Positions 25,884 to 33,800 are shown, numbered from the stretch's first letter. The stretch: DNA of 64,000 nt from Frigidibacter sp037095735 (GCF_037095735.1 NZ_JBAWKD010000008.1:1-64000); one strand, 5' to 3'. The notes: generated by a model not told the origin, from the letters alone. Program-made: numbers and translations.

Positions 25884-26180
25884 ATGGCGGCGGTGACGCG
25901 CCTTGGGATGCTGGGTCTGGCGGCGGCGGCAACGCTTGCCGCCTGCGGCCCGATCCCGCGCGCCGATGCCGAGCGCGTCTGCGCCAGCCGCTTCCAGCCG
26001 ACGCGCGCGCTGAGCGGCACCGTCAAGGCCGGCGTGTCGAACGGGAACCTGTCGCAGGGCTACGAGCTGGATTTCCAGCCCGGCGTCGACTTCGGCGACC
26101 CGAACGCGGGCTACACCGCCTGCGTGCAGCGCAAATCGGGCGAGTATCCGTCGCGCCCGCTCTATCAGATCGGGGGCTGA
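25884..26180 (+). CDS. Putative lipoprotein inside the sdh operon
   Basis: A 98-residue predicted lipoprotein of unknown function: an N-terminal hydrophobic signal ends in LAAC (Cys at about 21), followed by a soluble domain with two more Cys (CASRFQP and YTACVQR) that could form a disulphide. It starts 4 nt after sdhA and is 84 nt before sdhB, so it is co-transcribed with complex II. No domain is recognised. The position suggests expression with respiration, not necessarily a part in the enzyme. Confidence 0.75.
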   Translation: MAAVTRLGMLGLAAAATLAACGPIPRADAERVCASRFQPTRALSGTVKAGVSNGNLSQGYELDFQPGVDFGDPNAGYTACVQRKSGEYPSRPLYQIGG

Positions 26181-26264
26181 GCATGGCCCCCGCCCGACAG
26201 CCAGACCTCCGGCCAGCGATGCACGGCCGCCAGATTTCCGGAACGACTGGAAAGGACCGACCCC

Positions 26265-27044
26265 ATGGTTGAGCTTACGCTTCCCAAGAACTCGAAGATC
26301 CGCGTCGGCAAGACCTGGCCGAAGCCCGAGGGCAAGAATGTCCGCAAGTTCCAGATCTACCGCTGGAACCCCGATGACGGCGAGAACCCGCGGGTCGACA
26401 CCTATTTCCTCGACATGGACAAGTGCGGCCCGATGGTTCTGGACGCGCTGATCAAGATCAAGAACGAGATCGACCCGACGCTGACCTTCCGCCGGTCCTG
26501 CCGGGAAGGCATCTGCGGATCCTGCGCGATGAACATCGGCGGCATCAACACGCTGGCCTGCATCTATGGCCTCGACGAGGTGCATGGCGAGGTCGTCAAG
26601 ATCAACCCGCTGCCGCACATGCCGGTGGTGAAGGACCTGATCCCGGACCTGACGCATTTCTATGCCCAGCACGCCTCGATCATGCCTTGGCTGGAAACCA
26701 AGACCAACCGGCCGGCCAAGGAATGGCGTCAGTCGATCGAGGACCGCAAGAAGCTGGACGGTCTTTACGAGTGCGTCATGTGCGCCTCCTGCTCGACCGC
26801 CTGCCCGAGCTACTGGTGGAACTCGGACCGCTACCTCGGCCCGGCGGCGCTGCTGCACGCCTATCGCTGGATCATCGATTCGCGCGACGAGGCGACCGGC
26901 GAGCGGCTGGACGAGCTGGAGGATCCCTTCAAGCTCTACCGCTGCCACACGATCATGAACTGCGCCAAGACCTGCCCGAAGGGTCTGAACCCGGCCAAGG
27001 CGATCGCCGAGATCAAGCGGATGATGGTCGAGCGCGTCGTCTGA
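26265..27044 (+). CDS. sdhB: Succinate dehydrogenase iron-sulfur subunit
   Basis: Carries electrons from FAD to quinone through 2Fe-2S, 4Fe-4S and 3Fe-4S clusters. 259 residues. The 2Fe-2S ligands lie in SCREGICGSCAMN and the following CIYG region; the second domain has CVMCASCSTACPSYWW and CHTIMNCAKTCPKGLNP. ATG 26265 is the only start fitting the family N-terminus. It is the last gene of the operon; a scaffold gap (N at 27086) follows 41 nt downstream. Confidence 0.97.
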   Translation: MVELTLPKNSKIRVGKTWPKPEGKNVRKFQIYRWNPDDGENPRVDTYFLDMDKCGPMVLDALIKIKNEIDPTLTFRRSCREGICGSCAMNIGGINTLACIYGLDEVHGEVVKINPLPHMPVVKDLIPDLTHFYAQHASIMPWLETKTNRPAKEWRQSIEDRKKLDGLYECVMCASCSTACPSYWWNSDRYLGPAALLHAYRWIIDSRDEATGERLDELEDPFKLYRCHTIMNCAKTCPKGLNPAKAIAEIKRMMVERVV

Positions 27045-27058
27045 CGCCCGCGGCCCGG

Positions 27059-27085
27059 AAACAGGTCGGGGGGGGGCGCGAGCCC
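27059..27085 (+). repeat. Intergenic repeat family 2, copy 1 (cut by the scaffold gap)
   Basis: AAACAGGTCGGGGGGGG followed by GCGCGAGCCC, broken at the N at 27086. The same element recurs at 27189-27220 and, inverted, at 47325-47352. The contig probably ended here because the repeat and its hairpin could not be resolved; an unknown amount of sequence may be missing. Confidence 0.6.
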
Positions 27086-27108
27086 NGAACCAGCGCGCGG
27101 AAGACCTG

Positions 27109-27186
27109 ATGATGAACGCGCCCTCCGAGCCGACGAACGAGCAGCTGCGCGAACTGCGGCTGCGTGTGTTGCCGAAGGACAGCTAA
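27109..27186 (+). CDS. 25-residue ORF next to the scaffold gap
   Basis: An ATGATG start preceded by GGAAGA leads to 25 residues (MMNAPSEPTNEQLREL and ending RVLPKDS). The frame is also open leftwards to the N at 27086, so this may be the C-terminal end of a gene lost in the gap. The composition (Glu, Leu, Arg, helix-like) is protein-like and unlike the GC-repeat on both sides. No family recognised. Confidence 0.35.
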   Translation: MMNAPSEPTNEQLRELRLRVLPKDS

Positions 27187-27188
27187 AG

Positions 27189-27220
27189 AAAACAGGTCGG
27201 GGGGGCTCGCGAGCCCCCCC
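27189..27220 (+). repeat. Intergenic repeat family 2, copy 2
   Basis: AAAACAGGTCGGGGGGG followed by CTCGCGAGCCCCCCC, a strong GC hairpin. It sits between the 25-residue ORF and acvB and is likely terminator-like. Confidence 0.6.
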
Positions 27221-27348
27221 GCGCCCCCCCGCGCTTCGGTGCCCCTGCCCTTCGCCGCGCTTGTCTTCGGACGAATTATGGCCCCTGTGAGCTTCCTGTA
27301 ATCTTTCGCGCCGATTGAGGGCGGGAAGACCTGCCCCGGAAGCCCGCC

Positions 27349-28764
27349 ATGCCCCATCCCCGCCTTCGCCGCCTTGCCCTTTTCGCAGCCGGGGCCCTGC
27401 TGTGCCTTGGCCTCGGCATCGCCGGGCTCGAGGCCTGGCGCGCCCGTCCCGAGGCGCTGCCGGTGCCGGCCGCCCATGTCTCGGTCCGCCTGCTCTCTGA
27501 CATCCCGGTCTATGCCCCGCCGAAGGGCGTGACGCCGCGCGCGGTGGTGGTGCATTTCTCGGACGGCGAGGACGGGGTGCCCGCGGCGCTGGTGAAGGCG
27601 GGCGCGGTGGTGCTGACCGTCGACACCGAGCGCTTCCGCAAGGCGGTCGCCGACCGCGCGGTGGCCGAGCATCAGGACTGCATCTATCTCGCCGGCGATG
27701 TCGGCGACATCGCCGCGGCGGCGCAGCGCGCGCTGGGGATGAGCGATTACTTCCAGCCGATCTTCACCGGGACCGGCCCCGGCTCGACGCTGGCCTATCT
27801 GTCGTTCGGAAACGCCCCCCCGAACACCCTGACCGGCGCGATCGGCACCGGCTTCACCGACCGCATCGACATGCCGGTGCCCTTCTGCCCGGTGCCGACC
27901 ATGACCCGCACCACCGCGGGCGACTGGGAGGCCGGGCTGTCGGAGCCGCTGCAGGGTCAGGCCGTGCTGTTCGCCGGGCCGCAGGACCTGCCGCGCTTCC
28001 AGGCGATGGCGAGGGGCAATCCGACGCTGGCCGTCGAACCCGATGCCGGGGCGCCGGCCGACCAGATCACAGCCGCGCTCGACCGGCTGGCCCCGCGGGG
28101 CGAGGATGCGGCGCTGCCGCTGGTGCAGCTGCCGGCGCAGTCGCGGACCGGGGCGCCGGTGCCGCCGCGCGCGCTGGCGGTGGTGCTGTCGGGCGACGGC
28201 GGCTGGCGCGACATCGACATGCAGCTGGGTGACCTGCTGCAGAAGGACGGGATCCAGGTCGTCGGCCTTGATTCGCTGCGCTACTTCTGGGCGCAGAAGC
28301 AGCCGGGCACCATCGCGGCCGACCTTTCCCGCGCCATCACCTCGGCAGACCCGTCGGGCAGGCTGCAGGTGATGCTGCTGGGCTATTCCTTCGGGGCGGA
28401 CGTGCTGCCCTTCGCCCAGCCGCTGCTGCCGCAGGGGATCCGCGACCGAGTCGCCCTGACCGCGCTGCTGGCACCGGGCCGGACCACCGACTTCCGCGTC
28501 CATGTCACCGGCTGGCTGGGCGTGCAGTCCGGCAGCGCCGACATCGTGGGGGCGGTGGCCAAGCTGCCCGTCGCGACCACGCTCTGTGTCTGGGGCAAGG
28601 ACGAGGGCAAGGACTCCGCCTGTTCGGATCCGTCGCTGGACTCGGTGCCGCAGATCCAGACCGCCGGCGGCCATCACTTCGATGGCAACTACAAGGGCCT
28701 TGCCGCAACGCTGCTGGACCGCTTCGCGAAGAACGCGCCCGAGGTCGCTGCGTTGCAGCGATAG
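27349..28764 (+). CDS. acvB: AcvB/VirJ-family periplasmic hydrolase
   Basis: Member of the AcvB/VirJ family; in Agrobacterium and Rhizobium AcvB hydrolyses lysyl-phosphatidylglycerol made by LpiA and affects virulence and acid tolerance. 471 residues: an N-terminal signal or anchor (about 9-27), a first alpha/beta domain, and a C-terminal alpha/beta-hydrolase VirJ domain with VVLSGDGGWRDID, LDSLRYFW, the nucleophile Ser347 in GYSFGAD and a late His in GGHHFDGNY. The usual partner lpiA/mprF is not visible; the sequence upstream contains a scaffold gap. Periplasmic location is inferred. Confidence 0.85.
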   Translation: MPHPRLRRLALFAAGALLCLGLGIAGLEAWRARPEALPVPAAHVSVRLLSDIPVYAPPKGVTPRAVVVHFSDGEDGVPAALVKAGAVVLTVDTERFRKAVADRAVAEHQDCIYLAGDVGDIAAAAQRALGMSDYFQPIFTGTGPGSTLAYLSFGNAPPNTLTGAIGTGFTDRIDMPVPFCPVPTMTRTTAGDWEAGLSEPLQGQAVLFAGPQDLPRFQAMARGNPTLAVEPDAGAPADQITAALDRLAPRGEDAALPLVQLPAQSRTGAPVPPRALAVVLSGDGGWRDIDMQLGDLLQKDGIQVVGLDSLRYFWAQKQPGTIAADLSRAITSADPSGRLQVMLLGYSFGADVLPFAQPLLPQGIRDRVALTALLAPGRTTDFRVHVTGWLGVQSGSADIVGAVAKLPVATTLCVWGKDEGKDSACSDPSLDSVPQIQTAGGHHFDGNYKGLAATLLDRFAKNAPEVAALQR

Positions 28765-28853
28765 CATGGCACGCATGCGGATAAATCGGTGGTCGAAGCA
28801 TCGGCCGGGCCCTATCTGAGCGGGCAGGGAGGAAAGACAGACGGAGAAGATCC

Positions 28854-29012
28854 ATGTCCTTCCACGACCCGAAGTCGGTAGTTGCCGCCCCCGCCGCCAA
28901 GGCTGCCGCCCCGGTTCCCGCGATGCCCGACTACTACATGCCCGAAGCCGCCCCGGCCCCCGAGGTGAAGGCGATCCCGGCGCTGGAGCAGATGTTCGGC
29001 TATTACGCCTGA
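28854..29012 (+). CDS. Small Ala/Pro-rich protein of unknown function (52 aa)
   Basis: ATG 28854 begins a 52-codon frame ending at TGA 29010-29012, preceded by a GGAGGAAAG stretch and AGAAGATCC. After an Ala/Pro-rich linker the C-terminus reads MPDYYMPEAAP and ALEQMFGYYA, tyrosine-rich and not typical of random GC-rich frames. Comparable short rhodobacteral proteins ending in ALEQM(F/Y)-type motifs come to mind, but that is memory and not a search. No signal peptide or membrane segment. Function unknown; it is a separate unit between acvB and a secreted protein. Confidence 0.6.
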   Translation: MSFHDPKSVVAAPAAKAAAPVPAMPDYYMPEAAPAPEVKAIPALEQMFGYYA

Positions 29013-29136
29013 TCGTCGCCCGGCGCGACGTCCCCCCGGATACGTCGCGCGGCCGGCAACAGCCCGGCCGAACCTCCGGCCGAACGGGCTGCCCGCGCTT
29101 GACGCGCCGGCCCGTCGGCCCGAAGCTTGCGGCACC

Positions 29137-29892
29137 ATGAGCCGAAACCGCTTCCTTCCCGCGCTGATCCTCGCCCTCGTGCCGCTTTCGGCGCTGGCCG
29201 ACGAGACGCCCCCCGCCCTCTCCGACTACATCGTGTTCGGCTGCCGGCAGGGCGAGGCCGCGCTGACGCCCTTCGTCTTCCGCCGCACGCCCGGCGGCGG
29301 GATCGAGCCGGTGACCGGCGAGGGCACCGGCGACGTGACCGATGGCGGGCGCATCGTGCAGGTGACCGAACCCGAGCCCGGCACGCTGGTCGTCAGCCGC
29401 GGCGCCACCACGCTGCGGTTCAGCGGCGGAAAGATGACCACGCTTGGCCCCACCGGCGGCAGTCAGGCCACCAGCTGCCTACGCCTCGACGAGGCCTTCC
29501 TCACTGCGCTCGGCGCGGTGGCGGACGACCGGCTGAAGCAGGGCGCGGTCCCGGACGAGATCGCGGCCCTGCAGCGCGCGCATCTCGAGCGGCAGACCCG
29601 CGCCGCGGAAGCCGAGGCCGAGGCCGCCCGCACCCGCGAGGCGCGCGAGGCCGAGCGCAGCCGCCGTCAGCCCACCGTCGAGAACTGGCATATCGGCGGC
29701 GCGCCGACGGTCATCGACAACGGCCGGCCGGCCTATGACGAGACCGACCTGCTGACCGCCTACATCCTGTCGAACCGCGAGTTGCTGGACAGCGCCCCGG
29801 TCGATCCGGACCTGAGGCGCGATCTCGATGACCTCTACAACCGTCTGGAACGCCAGCTCGGTCCCGATCCGCGGCGCTGGTCGCGGCGCTGA
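29137..29892 (+). CDS. Hypothetical secreted protein with coiled coil
   Basis: 251 residues: a signal peptide (cleavage after about 21), a globular N-terminal domain with two Cys (FGCRQGE and TSCLRLDE) that could pair in the periplasm, a highly charged Ala/Glu/Arg helix at about 145-185 predicted to coil, and a C-terminal acidic helical part with LLTAYILSNRELLDSA. No family recognised. The stop overlaps the next start (TGATG), so it is translationally coupled to the TfoX-domain gene. Confidence 0.65.
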   Translation: MSRNRFLPALILALVPLSALADETPPALSDYIVFGCRQGEAALTPFVFRRTPGGGIEPVTGEGTGDVTDGGRIVQVTEPEPGTLVVSRGATTLRFSGGKMTTLGPTGGSQATSCLRLDEAFLTALGAVADDRLKQGAVPDEIAALQRAHLERQTRAAEAEAEAARTREAREAERSRRQPTVENWHIGGAPTVIDNGRPAYDETDLLTAYILSNRELLDSAPVDPDLRRDLDDLYNRLERQLGPDPRRWSRR

Positions 29893-30431
29893 TGACCTTC
29901 GACGCGGGCCTGGCCGAGCGGCTGCGGGCACTGCTGGACGACCGGCCCGGGATCCGCGAGCAGCGGATGATGGGGGCGCTGGTCTTCCTGCAGGACGGCG
30001 CGATGATCTGCGGCGTGGCCGGGGACGACCTGCTGCTGCGCCTCGGGCCCGAGGCCGCGGCAGAGGCGCTGACCCTGCCCCATGTGCGCCCCTTCCGTCT
30101 CGGCGCCAGCCGCAGCCCGCGGAGCTTCGTGCTGGTCGAGGCAGAGGGCGTGGCCGAGGATCAGGCGCTGCGGACTGGCTGGCACGCGCCCGCCCGCGCG
30201 AGCGCTGAGCGTGGCAGCCCGGGCGAAGGCACTGCCCCGCAACGCAAGCGCCTGCCGGAAGCCGCCGCGGGTGGCAGCCGTCAGCCCGCTCGGGCCTGCC
30301 GTCCAGAGCATCGGCGCGCGAGGCATACCCCACGCACGCGTCCGCCCGATATGTCCGCCCGGGCCTTGGCAGAGGGCGCGGCAAGGACAGCCGTCACCAC
30401 CACCCTCGGGCAGGGCCCTGCGCCCCGGTAA
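29892..30431 (+). CDS. TfoX N-terminal domain protein, probably frameshifted at the C-terminus
   Basis: Residues 1-95 form a TfoX N-terminal-like domain (MMGALVFLQDGAMICGV, DLLLRLGPEAAAEAL, FVLVEAEGV), a small fold of unknown biochemical role found alone or in the competence regulator TfoX. The open frame runs to 30431 (179 aa), but after about residue 96 it becomes Arg/Pro-rich and overlaps luxR. Dropping one base near 30171-30173 restores ALRDWLARA and a stop at 30206-30208, giving the usual length of about 105. The call is therefore a normal TfoX protein with a real or sequencing frameshift. Confidence 0.6.
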   Translation: MTFDAGLAERLRALLDDRPGIREQRMMGALVFLQDGAMICGVAGDDLLLRLGPEAAAEALTLPHVRPFRLGASRSPRSFVLVEAEGVAEDQALRTGWHAPARASAERGSPGEGTAPQRKRLPEAAAGGSRQPARACRPEHRRARHTPRTRPPDMSARALAEGAARTAVTTTLGQGPAPR

Positions 30432-30927
30432 CGCCCTGGTCGAGCAGGTCTTCGACGAACCAGGCGGCGAACTGCGCCCGGCCCGAGACCCCGGCCTTGG
30501 CATAGATCCGTGTCAGCTGCGCGCGCACCGTGCCGGCGGCCGCGCCGCGGATCGCCGCGATCTCGGCCACGTCGAGGCCTTTCAGCGCCAGCAGGCCGAC
30601 ATCGCGCTCGGCCGGGGTCAGGCCCCAGGCGGTGAACTGGCGCCCCACCACCTCGGCCAGCGCGCCGCGGGCAGTGTCCAGCGCCCGCGCCTGCGCCTGC
30701 ATGTGCTCGAGTGTCCGGCGCAATTGCCAGCCCGAGAACACCACCCCAAGGATCAGCGCCACCGCGACGAGGCCTTCGAACAGGCTTTCCGGCGCGAGGG
30801 GATCGACCAGCAGATCGGCCAGAGCATCCCCGACGAAGAAGACCGCCGCCACCGCCTGAACCAGCAGCAGGCTGGCCAGGGCCAACGGTTCGCGCCGATC
30901 CGGGCGGCTGTCCGACGTGCTGCTCAC
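30394..30927 (-). CDS. Membrane-anchored LuxR-type regulator
   Basis: 177 residues: a short N-terminus, two transmembrane helices (about 15-36 and 49-68), a linker helix, and a LuxR-type DNA-binding domain at about 103-160 with TPAERDVGLLALKGLDVAEI and GTVRAQLTRIYAKAGVSGRA. There is no receiver or autoinducer domain, so the signal is probably sensed in or near the membrane. Its start overlaps the cytochrome b561 stop by 4 nt, making it the last gene of a three-gene unit with PepSY and cytochrome b proteins. A regulator reading membrane redox or ligand state is inference. Confidence 0.75.
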   Translation of the reverse strand: MSSTSDSRPDRREPLALASLLLVQAVAAVFFVGDALADLLVDPLAPESLFEGLVAVALILGVVFSGWQLRRTLEHMQAQARALDTARGALAEVVGRQFTAWGLTPAERDVGLLALKGLDVAEIAAIRGAAAGTVRAQLTRIYAKAGVSGRAQFAAWFVEDLLDQGVTGAQGPARGWW

Positions 30928-31574
30928 GGCCGGCGGCGTCCGATCAGCATCGGTCGCACGAGGTTGCGGCGCAGCGCGCGGCTTTCCAGTGCCACCCCGG
31001 CGACATGCACCGCCGCAAGGATCAGGATCAGGTTCGCGACCACGCCATGCACCTCACCGGCGACTTCCTTCACGGGCCCATCCTCGGCGCTGTCACCCGC
31101 CGCCGCAAGCGCCGACCAGTCGCCCGCCGCGACCGCCGCCTTCTGCTCGGCGATGGTCACCGGGCTTTCGCCGCCGGTGAGGATCAGCCCGGTCAGCACG
31201 GTCAGCCCGAGGCAGGCCCAAAGCGCGTAGACCATCACCGCCCCGGCCGGGTTGTGCGAGGGATGCTCGCCCGGGCGGCCGAGCAGAACCGCGCGCAGAT
31301 GCGCCAGCCCCGCGCGCGGGTTCAGCGGAAAGGACGAGAACCGCGCCTCGACCGGCCCGAGAAAGCCCCAGCCGATGCGCAGCGCCAGAAGGCCGCCCAT
31401 GGCCCAGCCGATCCAGACATGGGTGATGCCGCCGGGCTTGTCGATCAGCCCGTTCAGCAGCACCCCCGCCGCCACCGCCCAATGCGTCAGGCGCACCAGC
31501 GGGTCCCAAGGGTCGGGGGGCGCGGCGGCGCCCCCCCGTTTCGAGGCCGCGAGCGAGGACCGGGGTTCAGTCAT
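30924..31574 (-). CDS. Cytochrome b561-family membrane protein
   Basis: Di-haem b-type electron-transfer protein of the inner membrane, 216 residues with four main helices. His residues suited as haem ligands lie in RLTHWAVAAGVLLNGL (helix 1), THVWIGW (helix 2) and GEVHGVVANLILILAAVHVA (helix 4). Between helices 3 and 4 lies a soluble loop of about 35 residues. Related proteins donate electrons to Ni-Fe hydrogenases, periplasmic cytochromes or superoxide; the partner here is unknown. It overlaps the PepSY gene by 8 nt and luxR by 4 nt. Confidence 0.85.
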   Translation of the reverse strand: MTEPRSSLAASKRGGAAAPPDPWDPLVRLTHWAVAAGVLLNGLIDKPGGITHVWIGWAMGGLLALRIGWGFLGPVEARFSSFPLNPRAGLAHLRAVLLGRPGEHPSHNPAGAVMVYALWACLGLTVLTGLILTGGESPVTIAEQKAAVAAGDWSALAAAGDSAEDGPVKEVAGEVHGVVANLILILAAVHVAGVALESRALRRNLVRPMLIGRRRP

Positions 31575-31851
31575 TTTCCTTGACCTTGGCGACCGTACCG
31601 GTCTTGGCGTCGATATAGACCTCGTAGAGTTTCTTCGCGGCGTCGTGGCACTTGGCCTCGATCTTGCCGTCCTCGGCCTCGAACTCTGGCGTCATGCAGC
31701 CCGCGGCCTCGAGCGCGGCCTTGGCTTCGGTCGGGTTGCCGACCTTGTCGCCGACCTTCGGCATGGCCATGGCGAGGGCCGGCAGCGCGGTGATCGCGGC
31801 GGCGAGGGCTGCGGCGCGGATGGCGGTCTGCAGCGGGGCGGTCTTCGTCAT
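31567..31851 (-). CDS. PepSY-domain periplasmic protein
   Basis: 94 residues: signal peptide (about 1-29, LPALAMAMP) and a small PepSY-like domain ending YEVYIDAKTGTVAKVKEND, the typical PepSY strand. Two Cys (GCMTPE and AKCHDAA) may pair in the periplasm. PepSY domains often inhibit proteases or accompany membrane redox proteins such as ferric reductases. It is the first gene of the PepSY-cytochrome b-luxR operon, with GGAGGA upstream of the ATG. Confidence 0.8.
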   Translation of the reverse strand: MTKTAPLQTAIRAAALAAAITALPALAMAMPKVGDKVGNPTEAKAALEAAGCMTPEFEAEDGKIEAKCHDAAKKLYEVYIDAKTGTVAKVKEND

Positions 31852-31958
31852 TCTGTATCCTCCGGGTGATGACCGGACGCCGGAACGGGCGCCGCGGCCC
31901 CGCCGTCCTGCCCGGCGAAACCGACGCGGTCGATGCGAGGAACGATGACGAGACAGGT

Positions 31959-31976
31959 CGTAAGCGGATGCTTACG
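31959..31976. promoter_or_regulatory. CGTAAGC-N4-GCTTACG palindrome upstream of the PepSY operon
   Basis: A perfect 7-bp inverted repeat with a GGAT spacer, about 110 nt before the PepSY ATG. It has the size of a dimeric regulator site and is a candidate target for the LuxR-type protein of the same operon. Confidence 0.45.
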
Positions 31977-32010
31977 CGCCCCCGTGCCGGCGCCGGATGC
32001 GCGGCAAACG

Positions 32011-32039
32011 AAAAGGGGCGGCCCCGCAGGACCGCCCCC
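32011..32039 (-). terminator. Rho-independent terminator of efp
   Basis: On the minus strand GGGGCGG (32038-32032) pairs with CCGCCCC (32021-32015), followed by TTTT (32014-32011), 29 nt after the efp stop. Confidence 0.8.
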
Positions 32040-32067
32040 TCATTCCGTCCGACCGTGGCGGCCGAGA

Positions 32068-32634
32068 TCAGTCCTTCTCGCGGCCCTGATAGCTCAGGTC
32101 CTCGGTGTTGATGACGATCCGGGTGCCGGGGCCGATGTGCGGCGGCACCATCACGCGCACGCCGTTGTCGGCGATCGCGGGCTTGTAGGAGGACGAGGCG
32201 GTCTGCCCCTTCACCACCGGCTCGGTCTCGACGATCTCGACCACGACCTTGGCGGGCAGTTCCATCGCGATGGCGACGCCCTCGTAGGTGCGCAGGTAGA
32301 CCTTGACGCCTTCCTTCAGGAACACCTTGTCGTCGCCCACCACGTCGGGGGACACGGCCAGCTGTTCGTAGGTGTTCGGCTCCATGAAGTGGAAGCCCTC
32401 GGCGTCGTCATAGAGGTAGTCGTATTCGCGCTCGTCGACCGTGGCCTTTTCCACCATCTCGGTGGTGCGCCAGCGTTCGGCGACCTTCACCCCGTCCGAG
32501 ATGCGGCGCATGTCGACCGAGGTCGTGGGCGTGCCCTTGCCGGGGTGGAAGTTCTCGGCTTTGAGAACGGCATAGAGCTTGCCGTCCATCTCGACGACGT
32601 TGCCCTTGCGGAGCGAGGAGGCGATGACTTTCAC
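32068..32634 (-). CDS. efp: Translation elongation factor P
   Basis: Relieves ribosome stalling at polyproline stretches by binding between the P and E sites. From GTG 32634 it has 188 residues, the exact EF-P length; AAGGAATT precedes it, and the longer frame upstream would add 13 residues. Three beta-barrel domains follow the family pattern. The modified loop reads FHPGKGTPTT with Lys33, the residue beta-lysylated by EpmA. The epmA gene lies immediately on the other side of the shared 125-nt promoter region, fitting that modification. Confidence 0.96.
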   Translation of the reverse strand: MKVIASSLRKGNVVEMDGKLYAVLKAENFHPGKGTPTTSVDMRRISDGVKVAERWRTTEMVEKATVDEREYDYLYDDAEGFHFMEPNTYEQLAVSPDVVGDDKVFLKEGVKVYLRTYEGVAIAMELPAKVVVEIVETEPVVKGQTASSSYKPAIADNGVRVMVPPHIGPGTRIVINTEDLSYQGREKD

Positions 32635-32759
32635 GGCGCGAATTCCTTCGGCAATCTTGTGATGCGTTGGCACCCGGCGTAGGTGCGGGCGCGATCGTCA
32701 GGGCGCTAGCGCATCTGGCGGAAGATTTCCAGCACTAAGCCGAGCGACGGAGGCCCCCG

Positions 32760-33797
32760 ATGACCGATGCCCCCTGGTGGTCCCCTGCCCGCCACGCCGA
32801 CCGCCGCCCCGCGCTGATGGCCAGGAACCGCATCCAGGCCGCGATCCGCGGCTGGCTGGCGGACGAGGATTTCACCGAGGTCGATCCTGCCGCCCTGCAG
32901 GTCTCTCCGGGCAACGAGACGCATCTGCACGCCTTCGGGACCGACGCCATCGGCAACGACGGGGTCGCGCATCGCCGCTACCTGCACACCAGCCCCGAAT
33001 TCGCGATGAAGAAACTGATCGCGGCCGGCGAGACCCGGATCGCGGCCTTCGCCCATGTCTGGCGCAACCGCGAGCGCGGGGTCCTCCACGCGCCCGAGTT
33101 CACCATGCTGGAATGGTACCGCGCAGGCGCAGCCTATGAGGTGCTGTTCGACGATTGCGCGGCCCTGCTGCGGATCGCGGCGACCGCCGCGGGAACCGGG
33201 ACCTTCCGCTTCCGCGACGCGACCTGCGATCCCTTCGCCCGGCCCGAGCGGCTTTCGGTGGCCGAGGCCTTCCGCCGCCACGCCGGCATCGACCTGCTGG
33301 CGACCTGCGACGGGTCCGGCGGCACCGATGCCGCGGCGCTGGCGGCGCAGCTTGACGCGACGGGGGTCGCCCGCGCGGCCGATGACACCTGGTCGGACAT
33401 GCTTGCGCGCGTGCTGGGCGAGAAGGTCGAGCCGCATCTGGGCCATGGCCGGGCGACGATCCTCGACCGCTACCCGGCACCCGAGGCAGCCCTCGCCCGT
33501 CGTGCGACAGACGATCCGCGCACCGCCGAGCGGTTCGAGCTTTACGCCTGCGGGGTCGAGCTGGCGAACGGCTTCGGCGAGCTGACCGACCCGGTCGAGC
33601 AGCGCTTGCGCTTCACCGCCGACATGGCCGAGAAACACCGCCGCTATGGCGAGAGCTATCCGCTGGACGAGGAACTGCTGGCGGCGCTGCCGCTGATGCC
33701 GCCGACGAGCGGAATCGCGCTGGGCTTCGACCGGCTGGTAATGCTGGCGACCGCCGCGCCGCATATCGACCTCGTGCTCTGGGCGCCGCCGGCGTGA
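32760..33797 (+). CDS. epmA: EF-P lysine ligase EpmA (GenX/PoxA)
   Basis: Class II lysyl-tRNA synthetase paralogue that attaches (R)-beta-lysine to the EF-P loop lysine. 345 residues: no anticodon-binding domain, and class II motif 2 (FRNRERGVLHAPEFTMLEWYR-like, at about residues 101-121) and motif 3 (SGIALGFDRLVML) are present. It is divergent from efp. The beta-lysine-making partner epmB is not in this window. Two repeat family 1 copies lie just after the stop. Confidence 0.95.
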   Translation: MTDAPWWSPARHADRRPALMARNRIQAAIRGWLADEDFTEVDPAALQVSPGNETHLHAFGTDAIGNDGVAHRRYLHTSPEFAMKKLIAAGETRIAAFAHVWRNRERGVLHAPEFTMLEWYRAGAAYEVLFDDCAALLRIAATAAGTGTFRFRDATCDPFARPERLSVAEAFRRHAGIDLLATCDGSGGTDAAALAAQLDATGVARAADDTWSDMLARVLGEKVEPHLGHGRATILDRYPAPEAALARRATDDPRTAERFELYACGVELANGFGELTDPVEQRLRFTADMAEKHRRYGESYPLDEELLAALPLMPPTSGIALGFDRLVMLATAAPHIDLVLWAPPA

Positions 33798-33800
33798 CGC

